A stretch of DNA of 64,000 nucleotides from Micromonospora sp. H61 (GCF_018070325.1 NZ_JAGPXY010000017.1:1-64000), one strand, 5' to 3'. Counted from the first letter of the stretch, positions 51,652 through 61,468 are shown. The notes: generated by a model from the sequence alone, not told the origin. A program made the numbers and translations.

Positions 51652-52434
51652 TTACATGGGTACGGTGACCAGCGGACTCGCCACGCCGTTGGCATCCACC
51701 GACTGCACCTGGAGCTGCTTGATGTCCTTCGGTAGAGCCGACGTCGAGGCGCTCAGCTCAAGACCCTGCGGCCGGGTGTTGGTGCCATAGCCGCCCTCCG
51801 GCACCGACCAGGTCGAGATGACCTCGGTGGTGGCGTTCTTGCGTACCACCACCAGTCGGCAGATACGTGGGCCGGGCAGCTTCCGCAGGCTGAAATTGAT
51901 CCGGGTGCCATAGTCCTTGGTCACCAGGAACATGGTGGTCTGCACACCGGTGGTCGGGTCGGTCGCCTCGACCTGGTCGCCCTCCACCTCGGTGCCGCCC
52001 ACACCCGGGCCGCTCGGCGCGGCCGTCGGCACGCTCGTCGGCGGGTCGTTCGGCGCGCTCGGCGTCGACTCGGCAAGCACCCCCGGCGCTTGCCCGTTGC
52101 CGGTCACGCTGACGAAGCCGTACCCGGTCAGACCGCCGAAGACCACCACCGCGGCGGCCGTCGCGAGCATGTGACGAAACCGGGTACGCCGCCGGTCGGC
52201 CCGGACCGCGCCGAGCGTCCGGTCCAGCAGGGCCGGGTCGGTCGCCGTCTGCTCCAGCGCCATCATCGTCTCGCCGTCGATGTCGGACAGCAGCCCGACC
52301 ACCGGCACCATCGTCTCCAACTCGGCCGCGCACGCCCAGCAGGTGGCGAGATGCTCCTCGAACCGCTCAGTGTCCTGCTCGTCGAGCACACCGAGCGCGT
52401 ACGCCGCGACGTCCATGTGGTCCGGCCGGCTCAT
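51652..52434 (-). CDS. anti-sigma factor with zinc-binding domain (RskA-like)
   Basis: The 260-aa protein (ATG 52434) starts with DVAAYALGVLDEQDTERFEE then HLATCWACAAELE, the HxxxCxxC zinc anti-sigma motif. A single membrane helix at about 104-122 (ATAAAVVVFGGLTGYGFVSV) follows, then an extracytoplasmic Pro/Thr/Ser linker and a C-terminal RskA-type domain. It overlaps the sigma gene by 4 nt (ATGA), so it holds that sigma factor at the membrane until signalled, usually by proteolysis. Confidence 0.93.
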   Translation of the reverse strand: MSRPDHMDVAAYALGVLDEQDTERFEEHLATCWACAAELETMVPVVGLLSDIDGETMMALEQTATDPALLDRTLGAVRADRRRTRFRHMLATAAAVVVFGGLTGYGFVSVTGNGQAPGVLAESTPSAPNDPPTSVPTAAPSGPGVGGTEVEGDQVEATDPTTGVQTTMFLVTKDYGTRINFSLRKLPGPRICRLVVVRKNATTEVISTWSVPEGGYGTNTRPQGLELSASTSALPKDIKQLQVQSVDANGVASPLVTVPM

Positions 52435-52991
52435 TCTGTCACCCCCCGCTCCTGCAGAGCCGTGCGCAGCGCGCGCAGCGCGTAGTAGACCCTCGACTTG
52501 GCGGTGCCGAGCGGCAGGCCCAACTCCTCGGCGGCCTCCGGCACCGTCCGCCCCCGGAAGTACGTCGAGATCAGAATCTCCCGGTGCGACTGACTGAGCG
52601 TCCGCAGCGCGTCCGCCACCGTCATGGTCCGCAGCACCCGGTCGGTGCTGTCCGCCTCGGCGAACGCGGTGAGGTCCCGGTCGTACGTCTCCGGCGGCCG
52701 GGCCTCCTGGCTGCGGTGCTCGTCGATGGCGATGCGGCGGGCCACAGTGACCAGCCACGGCCGCAGCGAACCCTGCCCCTGGGTGCCCAGACGGTGCGCG
52801 TTGCGCCAGGCCCGCAGCAGCGTCTCCTGGACGATGTCCTCCGCGCGCTGCCGGTCCCCCCCGGTGAGGCGCATGACGAACATCAGCAACGGGCCGGCGT
52901 GCTCGGCATAGAGCTGACGGATCAACTGGTCGGAGTGGCTGGCCTCGGTCGTCGTCGCCTGATGGCGCCCGGGCGCCGGTCGCGGCGTCAC
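52431..52991 (-). CDS. ECF RNA polymerase sigma factor
   Basis: The 186-aa protein (GTG 52991; longer starts are open) has region 2 (YAEHAGPLLMFVMRLTGGDR, then AEDIVQETLLRAWRN) and region 4 (LSQSHREILISTYFRGRTVP, then EAAEELGLPLGTAKSRVYYA). With its coupled RskA-like partner it resembles the SigK/SigL group. It would direct transcription of a small envelope- or stress-related regulon. The nearby lipoprotein gene is a candidate target, by position only. Confidence 0.93.
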   Translation of the reverse strand: MTPRPAPGRHQATTTEASHSDQLIRQLYAEHAGPLLMFVMRLTGGDRQRAEDIVQETLLRAWRNAHRLGTQGQGSLRPWLVTVARRIAIDEHRSQEARPPETYDRDLTAFAEADSTDRVLRTMTVADALRTLSQSHREILISTYFRGRTVPEAAEELGLPLGTAKSRVYYALRALRTALQERGVTE

Positions 52992-53248
52992 CGGACCATT
53001 CTGGCGAGGCGTCGCCCGCGCGTCGACCCCCCGGGCAGACGAGGTTGACCGTGACGAGGGCCGCGCCGACAACCAGTCAGCGCGTACCGCGTCGCCATGC
53101 CAACCGGCCGCCACCGCGTGCATGCAGACCTCCGGGATGTCCGTGACCAACGCCGGCCCACGAGGTGGGCCGCCCGGTGGTACGCAGCGCCGACCCCAGC
53201 GGATCAACGAACGACGAAAAAACTTCCCCGCCGCTGTCGAGTGGACGG

Positions 53249-54106
53249 TCAGCGGCGAACCGAGAACAGCCCCGGCGGTGGCGGATCGGAGCCGGTCGCG
53301 TCGGCGTCCCGCACCACCTGCGCGCCACCGACGAAACGGTCCAGGTCGTCGCCGGCCACCACCCGGCCGGGGAACCAGTCGCCGGCAGCGCGTCTGGTCA
53401 GCTCCGGCACCGGTGGTGTGGACCGCCCGGCGACCAGCACCAGATTGCCGTACCGGCGCCCCCGCAGCACCGCCGCGTCCCCGACCAGACAGGCCTGCGG
53501 CAGCACCGAACGGACAGTGGCTACCTGCCCACGGGCGTGCCGCAGCGGCGGACCGTCGGCCAGGTTCGCCAGGTACCAACCGCCGGGGCGAAGCACCCGG
53601 GCCACCTCGGCCGCGTACTCCACCGACGTGAGGTGGGCCGGCGTACGCGCACCGGCGAACACGTCGGCGACCACCACGTCGTAGCTGGCCTCCCGGGTGG
53701 ACGCCAGCACCGCCCGGGCGTCCTCCACCCGTACCCGCAAACGGGCGTCGGACGGCCACGGCAGCGCCCGTCGAACCAGTTCCACCAGCGCACCGTCCAC
53801 CTCGGACACCCGCTGGGTAGACAGGGGTCGGGTGGCGGAGACGTACCGGGGCAGGGTCAGCGCGCCGCCACCCAGATGCAGCACCCGCAGCGGCGCACCG
53901 GCCGGTGCGATCAGATCCACGGCGGCGGCCAACCGTCGCACGTACTCGAACTCGAGGTGAGTGGGGTCATTCAGGTCGACGTGCGACTGCGGCGCGCCGT
54001 CCAGCAGCAGCGTCCACGAGCCGGCCCGGTCCGGATCCGGCACCAACTCCGCCAGCCCGGTGTCCACCTGCTCGACCACCCGGTCACCCGCCCGTTTACG
54101 CCCCAC
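53249..54106 (-). CDS. spermidine-synthase-like methyltransferase-fold protein
   Basis: The 285-aa protein (GTG 54106) has the SpeE-like Rossmann motifs LRVLHLGGGALTLPRYV, QRVSEVDGALVELV (acidic residue at beta2) and YDVVVADVFAGA, followed by VARVLRPGGWYLANL. The gatekeeping YHE/DY residues of true spermidine synthases are not obvious, so it may instead be a methyltransferase-like member of the superfamily. It lies 18 nt downstream of the nurA-like gene, on the same strand, so it may be the operon's last gene. Confidence 0.8.
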   Translation of the reverse strand: MGRKRAGDRVVEQVDTGLAELVPDPDRAGSWTLLLDGAPQSHVDLNDPTHLEFEYVRRLAAAVDLIAPAGAPLRVLHLGGGALTLPRYVSATRPLSTQRVSEVDGALVELVRRALPWPSDARLRVRVEDARAVLASTREASYDVVVADVFAGARTPAHLTSVEYAAEVARVLRPGGWYLANLADGPPLRHARGQVATVRSVLPQACLVGDAAVLRGRRYGNLVLVAGRSTPPVPELTRRAAGDWFPGRVVAGDDLDRFVGGAQVVRDADATGSDPPPPGLFSVRR

Positions 54107-54124
54107 CGGAACCAGTATCCGCGC

Positions 54125-55084
54125 TCATCGGGCGGCGCGGGCCGCGGCGGTCAACGCACGGTGCAGCAGCCGGGAGTCGCCGAGCAGGGCCCGCAGTCGG
54201 CGCTCCAGGCCGGCGATCGGGATCAGGTTCTGCGGGGCCCGCGGATCCTTGTACGGGGTGGAAGCGAAGCGGGGCAGGGTCACCAGGGACAGGTCGGCCA
54301 GCTCGATCGCCGCCTCGACGGGCAGGTCGGCGGAGCACTCCACCCGAACGACGCCCGCCCACGGCGCGCCGATCGCCACCGGAAGCCGCAAATACCACGA
54401 CCAACCACCCCAGGCGGTGCCGAGCCGGAACACCGGGGACCGCTCACCCGACGCCATACCCGTCACCACAGCGGTCAGCCGGGCATCCAGGTACTGACTG
54501 TGCTGGGTCTTGATGTAGCCCAGGGTGCGCGGCAACTGCCGACGACTGCGCAGCGGGCCGTCCACCACCAACAGGTCACCGTCGACCCGGGCGGCGTCGG
54601 ACACCGCCACCTCCAACGCGGTCAGCGGGCCCTGCACGGCGGCCGGCAACTTCGCCAGCTCACCGGTGCCACCCACCCGGTGCACCGGGTAACGGATTGC
54701 TCCCGCCACCACGTCCTGCGCCGACGGGCTCGCCGTGAACAGGCCCCGACCGACCCGGGTGCCCGCCAACTGCGCCGCACCCCGCCCCAGGTCACACCGG
54801 ACGACCCCGGCCGCGTACGAGGCGGCCAACCCGGGGAACGACAGGCCGTCGGTCTCCGCCGTCCAGATGCTCGCGTCGATGCGGCGAACCCCGTCGACAA
54901 GCAACACCACGTCGGGCGCCCGCACCCCCGGGCGTACCCCGATCGCCCGCCAGTCCACGGCGGGCAACTCCACGTCCGCGTCGACCTGCGCGCTGCTCGG
55001 CGCGGCCGGCCCGGCGGCGGACGCCTCGAACGACGCCCCGTACGCCGGATCCCACGAATCCACGAAGAACGCGGCGTCACTCAC
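54125..55084 (-). CDS. NurA-like nuclease
   Basis: GTG 55084 gives 319 aa; the frame is open to 55171. Key parts are VVLLVDGVRRIDASIW (the NurA catalytic Asp region), GDLLVVDGPLRSRRQLPRTL and GYIKTQHSQYL, a strongly NurA-like string, and a C-terminal LPRFASTPYKDPRAPQNLIP. In archaea and some bacteria NurA nuclease acts with the HerA translocase and Mre11-Rad50 in end resection. Here it follows SbcC, SbcD and a HerA-like gene on the same strand, supporting that role. Confidence 0.8.
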   Translation of the reverse strand: MSDAAFFVDSWDPAYGASFEASAAGPAAPSSAQVDADVELPAVDWRAIGVRPGVRAPDVVLLVDGVRRIDASIWTAETDGLSFPGLAASYAAGVVRCDLGRGAAQLAGTRVGRGLFTASPSAQDVVAGAIRYPVHRVGGTGELAKLPAAVQGPLTALEVAVSDAARVDGDLLVVDGPLRSRRQLPRTLGYIKTQHSQYLDARLTAVVTGMASGERSPVFRLGTAWGGWSWYLRLPVAIGAPWAGVVRVECSADLPVEAAIELADLSLVTLPRFASTPYKDPRAPQNLIPIAGLERRLRALLGDSRLLHRALTAAARAAR

Positions 55085-55103
55085 CGGCCGGACCGTTCCA
55101 TCC

Positions 55104-55187
55104 GCGCTGCACCCCTCGCGCTCACCGGGCTGGCCCTTCGTTCGCGACTGCGGGGCTCCGCTGCGCTGCACTCCTCGCGCTCACCGG
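55104..55187. repeat. short direct repeat between nurA-like gene and sbcC
   Basis: Two 25-bp copies (55104-55128 and 55163-55187) differ at one base, 59 bp apart, sharing CTCGCGCTCACCGG. The second copy contains the sbcC stop. It may be a small duplication that extended the spacer. Confidence 0.7.
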
Positions 55188-57655
55188 CCCGTCCGCTCCA
55201 CGCGCGCGGACCGGGCATCCTTGCGCACCTCGAAGCGGACCGGGATCCGCTCGGCCAACGCCGGCACGTGGGTGACCACGCCGACCATCCGATCGCCCCG
55301 GGCCGCCAGGTTCTCCAGGGTCGCCGCCACCGTGTCCAGGGTGGCGGCGTCGAGCGTGCCGAAACCCTCGTCCAGGACGATCGACTCCAGGCTCGCCGCC
55401 GTGGTGGACATCCCGGCCAACTGCTCGGAGAGCGCCAACGCCAGCGCCAGCGACGCCTGGAACGTCTCACCCCCGGACAGGGTGCGCACGCCGCGACGCA
55501 GCCCCGCGTCATGGTGGTCGACCACCACGAACTCGCCCTTGTCGTGCACCAGCTCGTACTGCCCGGAGGACAACTCGCGCAGGATCCCCGACGCGCCGTC
55601 GACCAACAGGTCCAGCGCCTCGGCCAGCAACCACCGCTCGAAGTTGTTGGCCCGCAGGTGCCCGGCGAGCGCGCGCGCCACCTGCGCCTCCCGCTCGTGC
55701 CCCGCCCGCTGCTCGCGCAACGTCCCGGCCTGCTCGCGACGCTCGTGCAGCCGCCGCCGGTCGGCGTCGGCCCGCTCCACCGCCACCGTCGCCGCGTGCA
55801 CCGGGTCGTCCCCGACCGGCACGTCGGCGGCGGCGAAGATGCCCGCGATGGCCCGCTGCACGCCGTCGGCCACCGACTCGGCCTGCGCCACGGCGGCGGC
55901 CCGACCGGCCCGCTCGGCGCGGCGGCGGTCCGCCTCGGTGGTCGCCCACTCGGTCAGCGCCGCCCACGCGGCAGCCACGTCGTCCCGATCGGTCGCCGGT
56001 GGGCCGAACCGCGCCAACCCGTCCCGGGCGGTGTCAAAGGCCCGCCACGCCGCCCGCAGCCGCTCCTCGGCGGCGTCCACAGCGGCCCGGGCCTGCCGAG
56101 CGGCCTCGCGGCCGGCCCGGACCGCTGTCGCCGCCTCCTCCAACGCGCGTCGCAGCCGGGCGTGCTCCGCCAACTCCCGGCGCAAGACGGCCGGCTCGGC
56201 CGCACCGGAGAGCTGCCCGTCCAGCTCGGCCAGCCGGGCCTCCACCTGCTCCTGCCGGGCGCGCGCCTGCACCAGCAGCCGCTCCAGCTCCCGCGCCGCC
56301 GTGTCCCGCTCCTGCACTGTCGCCTGCGCCGCCTTGGTCGCGGCCCGCGCGGCCTTGCCCGCCGCCGTCGCGGCGGCCACCGCCGAATCGGCCGGCACCG
56401 CCGGCACCTCGGCCACCGGCTGCTCGCACACCGGGCACGCCGCACCGGCATGCAGGTGCACCCGCAGGCTCACCGCCAGGTCGGTGGCCTTCGCCTCCTC
56501 GTGCGCCCGGAAGGCCGACTCCAGCTCGGTGTCGGCCCGCTCGGCGACCACCCGCGCGGCCGCCAGCGCCGCCACCGCGGCCGCGTGCTCGTCACTCGCC
56601 GCGCGTACCGTCGCCCGGACCGTGTCGGCCTCGCCGGACAGCCGATCCCGATCGTCGTACGCCCGCAGTTGCAGTCGCAGCGCGCTCTCGTCACCGGCGG
56701 CGGCCAGCTCGCCGCGCAGCTTGTCCTCCCGCTCCTCGGCCAGCGACACCCCGGTCGCCGCCGCCTCGGCGTCGGCCCGCGCCGCAGCGACCGCGCGAGC
56801 GACAGCGGTCACCCCAGCCGGGGCGCGCACCCCGGTCAGCACTGTCAGCTCGCCGTCCAGCGCGGTCAGCGCCGCCGCGGCCTCCCGTGCGGTGACCCGG
56901 GCCGCCGCCAGCTCCGGCACCGCCTCGGCCACCGCCGCCGCCAGCTCGGCCATCCGCTCCACCCGGGCGTCGGCCTCGGCCACCGACTCGTCGTCCACGC
57001 CGGTCAACCCGGCGAGCACCTGGTCGACCGCCTCCAGCCGGGCCTCCGCCTGCGCGGCGCGCGCCGTCGCCTTCTTCTGCACGTCCTCGTAGACGCCGAG
57101 GCCCAGCAGGTTGACCAGGATCTGTTGCCGAGTCGCCGGCTTGGCGTGCAGGAAGTCGGCGAACTGCCCCTGTGGCAGCACGACACAGCTGGTGAACTGC
57201 TCGTACGGCAGCCCGACCGCCTCCAGCACCGCCTGCTCCATCTCGGCGGGGGTGCCGGCCACCACCTCGCCGAGGTCGTCCGGGCTCAACCCGGTGTCCA
57301 GTTTGGTCACGTCGAAGCCGGCCGGCATCAGCTGCAACCCGGCGTTCGCGGTCTTCACGTTGCCCCGGCCGTCCCGGCGGACCACCCGGGTCGCCACGTA
57401 CCGGGCGCCGCCGGACTCGAAGACCAACCGCACCCGCGCCTCGGTCGCGGACGGCGCGAGCGCGTTCGCCAACCCCCGGGCGCCACCCCAGCGGGGCACC
57501 ATGCCGTAGAGGGCGAAGCAGATCGCGTCCAGCACCGTCGACTTGCCCGAACCGGTCGGGCCGATCAGCGCGAAGAAGTCGGCGTCGGTGAAGTCGACTG
57601 TGGTCTCGTCCCGGAAGACCGTGAACCCGGCCATGTCCAACCGCATCGGACGCAT
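55181..57655 (-). CDS. sbcC: SbcC/Rad50-type exonuclease ATPase subunit
   Basis: ATG 57655 (MRPMRLDMAGFTVFRDETTV) overlaps the sbcD stop by 4 nt; 824 aa. Walker A is IGPTGSGKSTVLDA near residue 31. Long coiled coils flank the zinc hook CPVCEQPV (about 56,420). The C-terminal lobe has TLSGGETFQASLAL and Walker B ESIVLDEGFGTLDA. It forms the ATP-driven clamp of the SbcCD nuclease that cuts hairpins and blocked DNA ends. A huge antisense frame covers this gene and is an artefact. Confidence 0.96.
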   Translation of the reverse strand: MRPMRLDMAGFTVFRDETTVDFTDADFFALIGPTGSGKSTVLDAICFALYGMVPRWGGARGLANALAPSATEARVRLVFESGGARYVATRVVRRDGRGNVKTANAGLQLMPAGFDVTKLDTGLSPDDLGEVVAGTPAEMEQAVLEAVGLPYEQFTSCVVLPQGQFADFLHAKPATRQQILVNLLGLGVYEDVQKKATARAAQAEARLEAVDQVLAGLTGVDDESVAEADARVERMAELAAAVAEAVPELAAARVTAREAAAALTALDGELTVLTGVRAPAGVTAVARAVAAARADAEAAATGVSLAEEREDKLRGELAAAGDESALRLQLRAYDDRDRLSGEADTVRATVRAASDEHAAAVAALAAARVVAERADTELESAFRAHEEAKATDLAVSLRVHLHAGAACPVCEQPVAEVPAVPADSAVAAATAAGKAARAATKAAQATVQERDTAARELERLLVQARARQEQVEARLAELDGQLSGAAEPAVLRRELAEHARLRRALEEAATAVRAGREAARQARAAVDAAEERLRAAWRAFDTARDGLARFGPPATDRDDVAAAWAALTEWATTEADRRRAERAGRAAAVAQAESVADGVQRAIAGIFAAADVPVGDDPVHAATVAVERADADRRRLHERREQAGTLREQRAGHEREAQVARALAGHLRANNFERWLLAEALDLLVDGASGILRELSSGQYELVHDKGEFVVVDHHDAGLRRGVRTLSGGETFQASLALALALSEQLAGMSTTAASLESIVLDEGFGTLDAATLDTVAATLENLAARGDRMVGVVTHVPALAERIPVRFEVRKDARSARVERTGR

Positions 57656-58803
57656 CAGTGCTCGACCTCCTCGAAAAGCTCGTCGAAGAGCTCCCGGACA
57701 CCCTCGTCGGCGTGGCCCCGGCTGTCCAGGTAGTCGGCGAACAACTCCCGGGGCGAACGCCCCGAGCGCTGGGCGATGCGCGCGCCGCTGCCCGGGGCGG
57801 CCAACAGCTCCGGGTCGATCCGGATCTCCAGGGCCCGGGGGAGCAGCTCCTGGATCTCCTCGCGCAGGCCGGCGCGGGGTTGCTCCCGCACGTACACCCG
57901 CAGCCACGCGTCCGGTGCCTCGATCTCGGCGAGCTGGGCGAGGGTGCCCCGCACCGTGCGCAGCGCGCTCGCCGCCGTCACCGGCACCTCCCGTACCCGG
58001 GCGGCGGTGCTGGCCGTCACCTCGACCATCGTCACCGAGGGGATGTTCTCCTGCTCACCGAAGTCCACAGCGAGCGGACTGCCGCTGTACCGCACCGGGC
58101 AGGGGCCCGCGACCCGCTGCGCCCGGTGCAGGTGACCCAGCGCCACGTAGTGCGCGGTGGCCGGAAAGACGGTGGCCGGAACGGCGTAGCCCAACACGGT
58201 GTGCGCGTCGCGCTCGCCACCACCGGTGGCCGCACCGGTCACCGTCAGGTGCGCGGTGACCAGGTGCACCCGGTCCGGTTCGGTGAAACCCTCGGTCAGT
58301 CGCCCCAGCACCCGGCCCAGGTGGTCGGCGTACGTCTGGTTGGTCTCCGCGGCGGTCAGCTCGTACATCTCCAACGCGCGCACCGCGTACCGCTGGGACA
58401 GGAACGGCAACGCGGCCAGCCGCCACCGCTCGCCACCGGCGGTGGTGCCGTCGATGACGTGCTCGTCCGGATTTTCCCGCACCCCGCCGCGCAGGGTGAT
58501 GCCGGCGGCGTCGGCCCACGGGCGCAGCGCGTCCAGCGCCGGGCCGTTGTCGTGGTTGCCGCCGATGGCCACCACGTCCGCGCCGGTCCGCCGCAGCGCC
58601 GTCAACGCCCTGGTGACCAGGCGGGTCGCCTCCGAGCTGGGCGCGGCGGTGTCGTAGAGGTCACCGGCGACGATCACCAGATCCGGCTGTTCGGCACGGG
58701 CGATCTCGATCACCCCGGCCAGCACGGCCTTGTGCTCGTCGGCCCGGGACTGCCCCTTGAGCACCTTTCCCACGTGCCAGTCGGAGGTGTGCAGGATCTT
58801 CAT
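57655..58803 (-). CDS. sbcD: SbcD/Mre11-type exonuclease subunit
   Basis: The 382-aa protein (ATG 58803) has all Mre11 metal motifs: HTSDWHVGK, VIVAGDLYDTAAP, AIGGNHD, VTAHLTVTGA and YVALGHLHRAQRV. The C-terminal region LREEIQELLPRALEIR serves for SbcC contact. It begins 18 nt after the HerA-like gene and its stop overlaps the sbcC start. It is the Mn-dependent nuclease of the SbcCD complex. Confidence 0.96.
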   Translation of the reverse strand: MKILHTSDWHVGKVLKGQSRADEHKAVLAGVIEIARAEQPDLVIVAGDLYDTAAPSSEATRLVTRALTALRRTGADVVAIGGNHDNGPALDALRPWADAAGITLRGGVRENPDEHVIDGTTAGGERWRLAALPFLSQRYAVRALEMYELTAAETNQTYADHLGRVLGRLTEGFTEPDRVHLVTAHLTVTGAATGGGERDAHTVLGYAVPATVFPATAHYVALGHLHRAQRVAGPCPVRYSGSPLAVDFGEQENIPSVTMVEVTASTAARVREVPVTAASALRTVRGTLAQLAEIEAPDAWLRVYVREQPRAGLREEIQELLPRALEIRIDPELLAAPGSGARIAQRSGRSPRELFADYLDSRGHADEGVRELFDELFEEVEH

Positions 58804-58821
58804 GGCTGTGCTGGCCCCTAG

Positions 58822-60573
58822 CTAGAACGGGATGTCGTCGTCGGTGCCACCGCCGGAGCCCACCACGGCGAACGGGTCGGCGGACTGGGTGATCGAACGC
58901 AGCGTCTCCGAAGGTGCCCGGCCCGCCTCGGAGACCCGGGTGGCCCAGGCCGGGAACGGGAACTCCAGACAGAGTGGCACCGGGATGTCCGGCTGGTTGA
59001 CGAACATGGTGCCCGGCTTGGCCAGCAACGCCCGCTGACGCTGCGCGGGCGGGAGGAAGCCGTACTCCGGGCGGGACGCCTCGGCCGGGTCGAGCCGGCC
59101 GACCACCCGGATCGCCGAGTTGGTGACGATCCGCCGCTCCACCTCGCTCGCCGTCTGCTGCGCGCCGATCAGGATCACCCCGAGCGAACGGCCCCGCTCG
59201 GCGATGTCCAGAAGGACCTCCTTGATCGGCGAGGAGCCCTCCCGGGGGGCGTACTTGTTGAGCTCGTCGAGGACGACGAAGAGCAGCGGCTTGGCGGTGC
59301 CGGACTTCTCCTTGCGCTCGAACTCGCTCTTGAGCGTCACACCGACCACGAACCGCTGCGCGCGGTCGGGAAGGTTGTGCAGGTCGACCACGGTGACCTG
59401 GGCCGACTCGCTCGTGTTGATCGAGTGGGGCCGGCGGGTGGCGAGGTCGCCGCGGATCAGCCGGGCCAGGTCCTTCTTGCTGCCGATCAACCGCCGGGCG
59501 AACGCGTTGACGGTGCCCAGCCCCACCGCGCTGCCCGCCCAGTCGGAGCGGGTCTCGTCGTCGTTGAGCTGATCGACGATGTGGTCGACCAGATCGCCGT
59601 AGGAGCCGAGCCGGACCCCGTCGATGCTCACCCCGCCGTCGGCGGGCTGGGCGTAGCGGGCCAGGTGCGCGGCCACCGAGTGGACCACCATCGTGTACTG
59701 CTGGCGCTCGTCGTCGGCGTCGGCGAAGACGTACGGCAGCAGGCGGTCGGTGCAGAACTCGCTCAGCGTCCAGTAGAAGCTGTCGACGCCGGTGAGCCGG
59801 CTGCTCACATCCGGCGTGCCGGCCGAGTCGCCGGGGCGCGGCGGGGCGTACACCCGCACGTCGGGGAACGCGCCGGCGCTCAACCCGAGCTTCGCGTACG
59901 CCGCGCGGGTGGGCTCGTCGAGGCGGGTGTTGGGGTGGTCCAGGAAGAGCAGATCCTCACCCTTGACGTTGAAGATCAGCGCCTTGGCGTTGACCGCGTC
60001 GCCGCCCAGCACGCCGGAGCGGAACACCGAGTAGAGCAGGAACGTGGCGAAGCTGGTCTTGGTGGCCACCCCGGAGATGCCGGAGATGGAGACGTGCGCA
60101 CCCCGACTGCCGTCGAGGAAGTCGGCGTTGAGGTAGACCGGGACCCCGTCGCGACCCATCCCCATCGGGATGCGCCGCTCCATCCGGTCGAAGTGCAGCG
60201 CGCGGGCCCGGGCGTCCCCCTCGGCCCGGTGCACCACCGCGCCCGGGGTCGGCGGCACGTACAGCTCGGGATCGACCCGGGTGGTGGTCACCTCGGCCGC
60301 CTCCTGCACCTGCGCGGGCAGCGTGCCGTCGGCGATGGCGAACACGTCGGACTCGAACTGCGCGCCCTCGTGCCGAGCGCGGACCTGGGTGACCACCCCG
60401 GCGATCGTCACCGGCTCCCGGTCCGGCAGCTCCCGTCGCGTGACCACGACGTCGTCGAGCTGGAGGTAACTGCCGGGCGCCACGGCCGTCCAGAACTGCA
60501 ACGGGGTGGCGTCGGCGGTGCCCAGCACCCGCCCGACCACCTCGCCCGGGCTGTCGAGCTCGGCGTCGGTCAT
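58822..60573 (-). CDS. HerA-like DNA translocase ATPase
   Basis: The 583-aa protein (ATG 60573) has an N-terminal HAS-barrel-like domain (EVVGRVLGTADATPLQFWTA), then a RecA/FtsK-like domain with the phosphate-binding loop SGISGVATKTSFA, Walker B LLFVVLDELNKYAPREG and a sensor in GAQQTASEVERRIV. It lies directly upstream of sbcD, sbcC and the nurA-like gene. The four form an apparent end-resection operon of the HerA-NurA/Mre11-Rad50 type. The P-loop departs from GxxGxGKT but keeps the Lys-Thr-Ser. Confidence 0.88.
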   Translation of the reverse strand: MTDAELDSPGEVVGRVLGTADATPLQFWTAVAPGSYLQLDDVVVTRRELPDREPVTIAGVVTQVRARHEGAQFESDVFAIADGTLPAQVQEAAEVTTTRVDPELYVPPTPGAVVHRAEGDARARALHFDRMERRIPMGMGRDGVPVYLNADFLDGSRGAHVSISGISGVATKTSFATFLLYSVFRSGVLGGDAVNAKALIFNVKGEDLLFLDHPNTRLDEPTRAAYAKLGLSAGAFPDVRVYAPPRPGDSAGTPDVSSRLTGVDSFYWTLSEFCTDRLLPYVFADADDERQQYTMVVHSVAAHLARYAQPADGGVSIDGVRLGSYGDLVDHIVDQLNDDETRSDWAGSAVGLGTVNAFARRLIGSKKDLARLIRGDLATRRPHSINTSESAQVTVVDLHNLPDRAQRFVVGVTLKSEFERKEKSGTAKPLLFVVLDELNKYAPREGSSPIKEVLLDIAERGRSLGVILIGAQQTASEVERRIVTNSAIRVVGRLDPAEASRPEYGFLPPAQRQRALLAKPGTMFVNQPDIPVPLCLEFPFPAWATRVSEAGRAPSETLRSITQSADPFAVVGSGGGTDDDIPF

Positions 60574-60721
60574 CGGGCGGCTCGGGTCGGTCGGGCATCA
60601 CGGTCGGCGCGCATGCCCTGCATCCTGCCCGAGGAGTACGACAGGTCGCCACGCGACGCGGCGGACGACACCATGCGCCGTCACACTGACGACGGTGGGT
60701 GTGCGACCGGGCGACGGCGGG

Positions 60722-61468
60722 TCACGGACGGGCGTGGCGGAGCAGGAGGACGCCGTCCTCGGCGGCGAGCACGTGGCGCAGTGGCAGGTGCCGGGGAGGT
60801 GCGGCGTCTCCCGCGGTGATCCGGCCGGGGCCGGGCCCGGCCAGTAGCGGCGAGACGGTGAGGCACAGCTCGTCCACCAGGTCGGCGGCGGTGAGTGCGC
60901 CGAACAGGTGTGGGCCGCCCTCGCAGAGCAGTTGGGTGAGCCCGCGGCGGTGCAGCTCGGCGAGGCCGGCGGCCAGGTCGACCCGCTCGGCGCCGCAGCG
61001 CAGCACGTCGGCGACGTCGGTCAGCCCGGGCGGCGGATCGGCGGCGCTGTGGGTGAGCACCACCGGGCGGGTCGGCGCGTCGGCGAAGGCGGCCTGTGCC
61101 GGATCCAGGTCGAGCGAACCGGAGACGACCACCAGCGTCGGGTACTCGGTCAGCCCGTTCTCGCGACGCCAGGCGCGGCGGCGCTCGTTGAGCCGGACCG
61201 CCCGGTACCCCTCGTGGCGGAGTGTTCCGGCGGCCACGACCAGGGCGTCGCAGGTCATCCGCAGCAGACCGAACACGCGCTTGTCCGGCTCGCCGGAGAG
61301 CCCGGCGGAGTAGCCGTCCACGGTGACCGCGCCGTCCAGGCTGGTCACGAAGTTCATCCGCAGTCGGGGCTCGTCGGCACGGCCGTAGAGGGCGGTCAGC
61401 GTGGCGTCGTCGAGCGGCTGCGTCGACGGCTCGGGCCAGAGCCGTCGGATCGGAATTCCGACGGTCAT
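60722..61468 (-). CDS. RibD C-terminal/dihydrofolate-reductase-like reductase
   Basis: ATG 61468 gives 248 aa. The pattern LRMNFVTSLDGAVTVDGYSA, then KRVFGLLRMTCDALVVAAGT and LLCEGGPHLFGALTAADLVD is that of the RibD C-terminal (pyrimidine reductase) superfamily, which binds NADPH. There is no deaminase domain, so it is a stand-alone reductase, possibly for a flavin, deazaflavin or folate precursor. It overlaps by 4 nt a 39-codon Cys-rich gene upstream. Confidence 0.88.
   Translation of the reverse strand: MTVGIPIRRLWPEPSTQPLDDATLTALYGRADEPRLRMNFVTSLDGAVTVDGYSAGLSGEPDKRVFGLLRMTCDALVVAAGTLRHEGYRAVRLNERRRAWRRENGLTEYPTLVVVSGSLDLDPAQAAFADAPTRPVVLTHSAADPPPGLTDVADVLRCGAERVDLAAGLAELHRRGLTQLLCEGGPHLFGALTAADLVDELCLTVSPLLAGPGPGRITAGDAAPPRHLPLRHVLAAEDGVLLLRHARP

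Noticed and set aside
53165..57733. 1522-aa plus-strand frame
   Set aside because: It is antisense to the spermidine-synthase-like, NurA-like and SbcC genes and has Arg/Gly/Gln-rich shadow composition.
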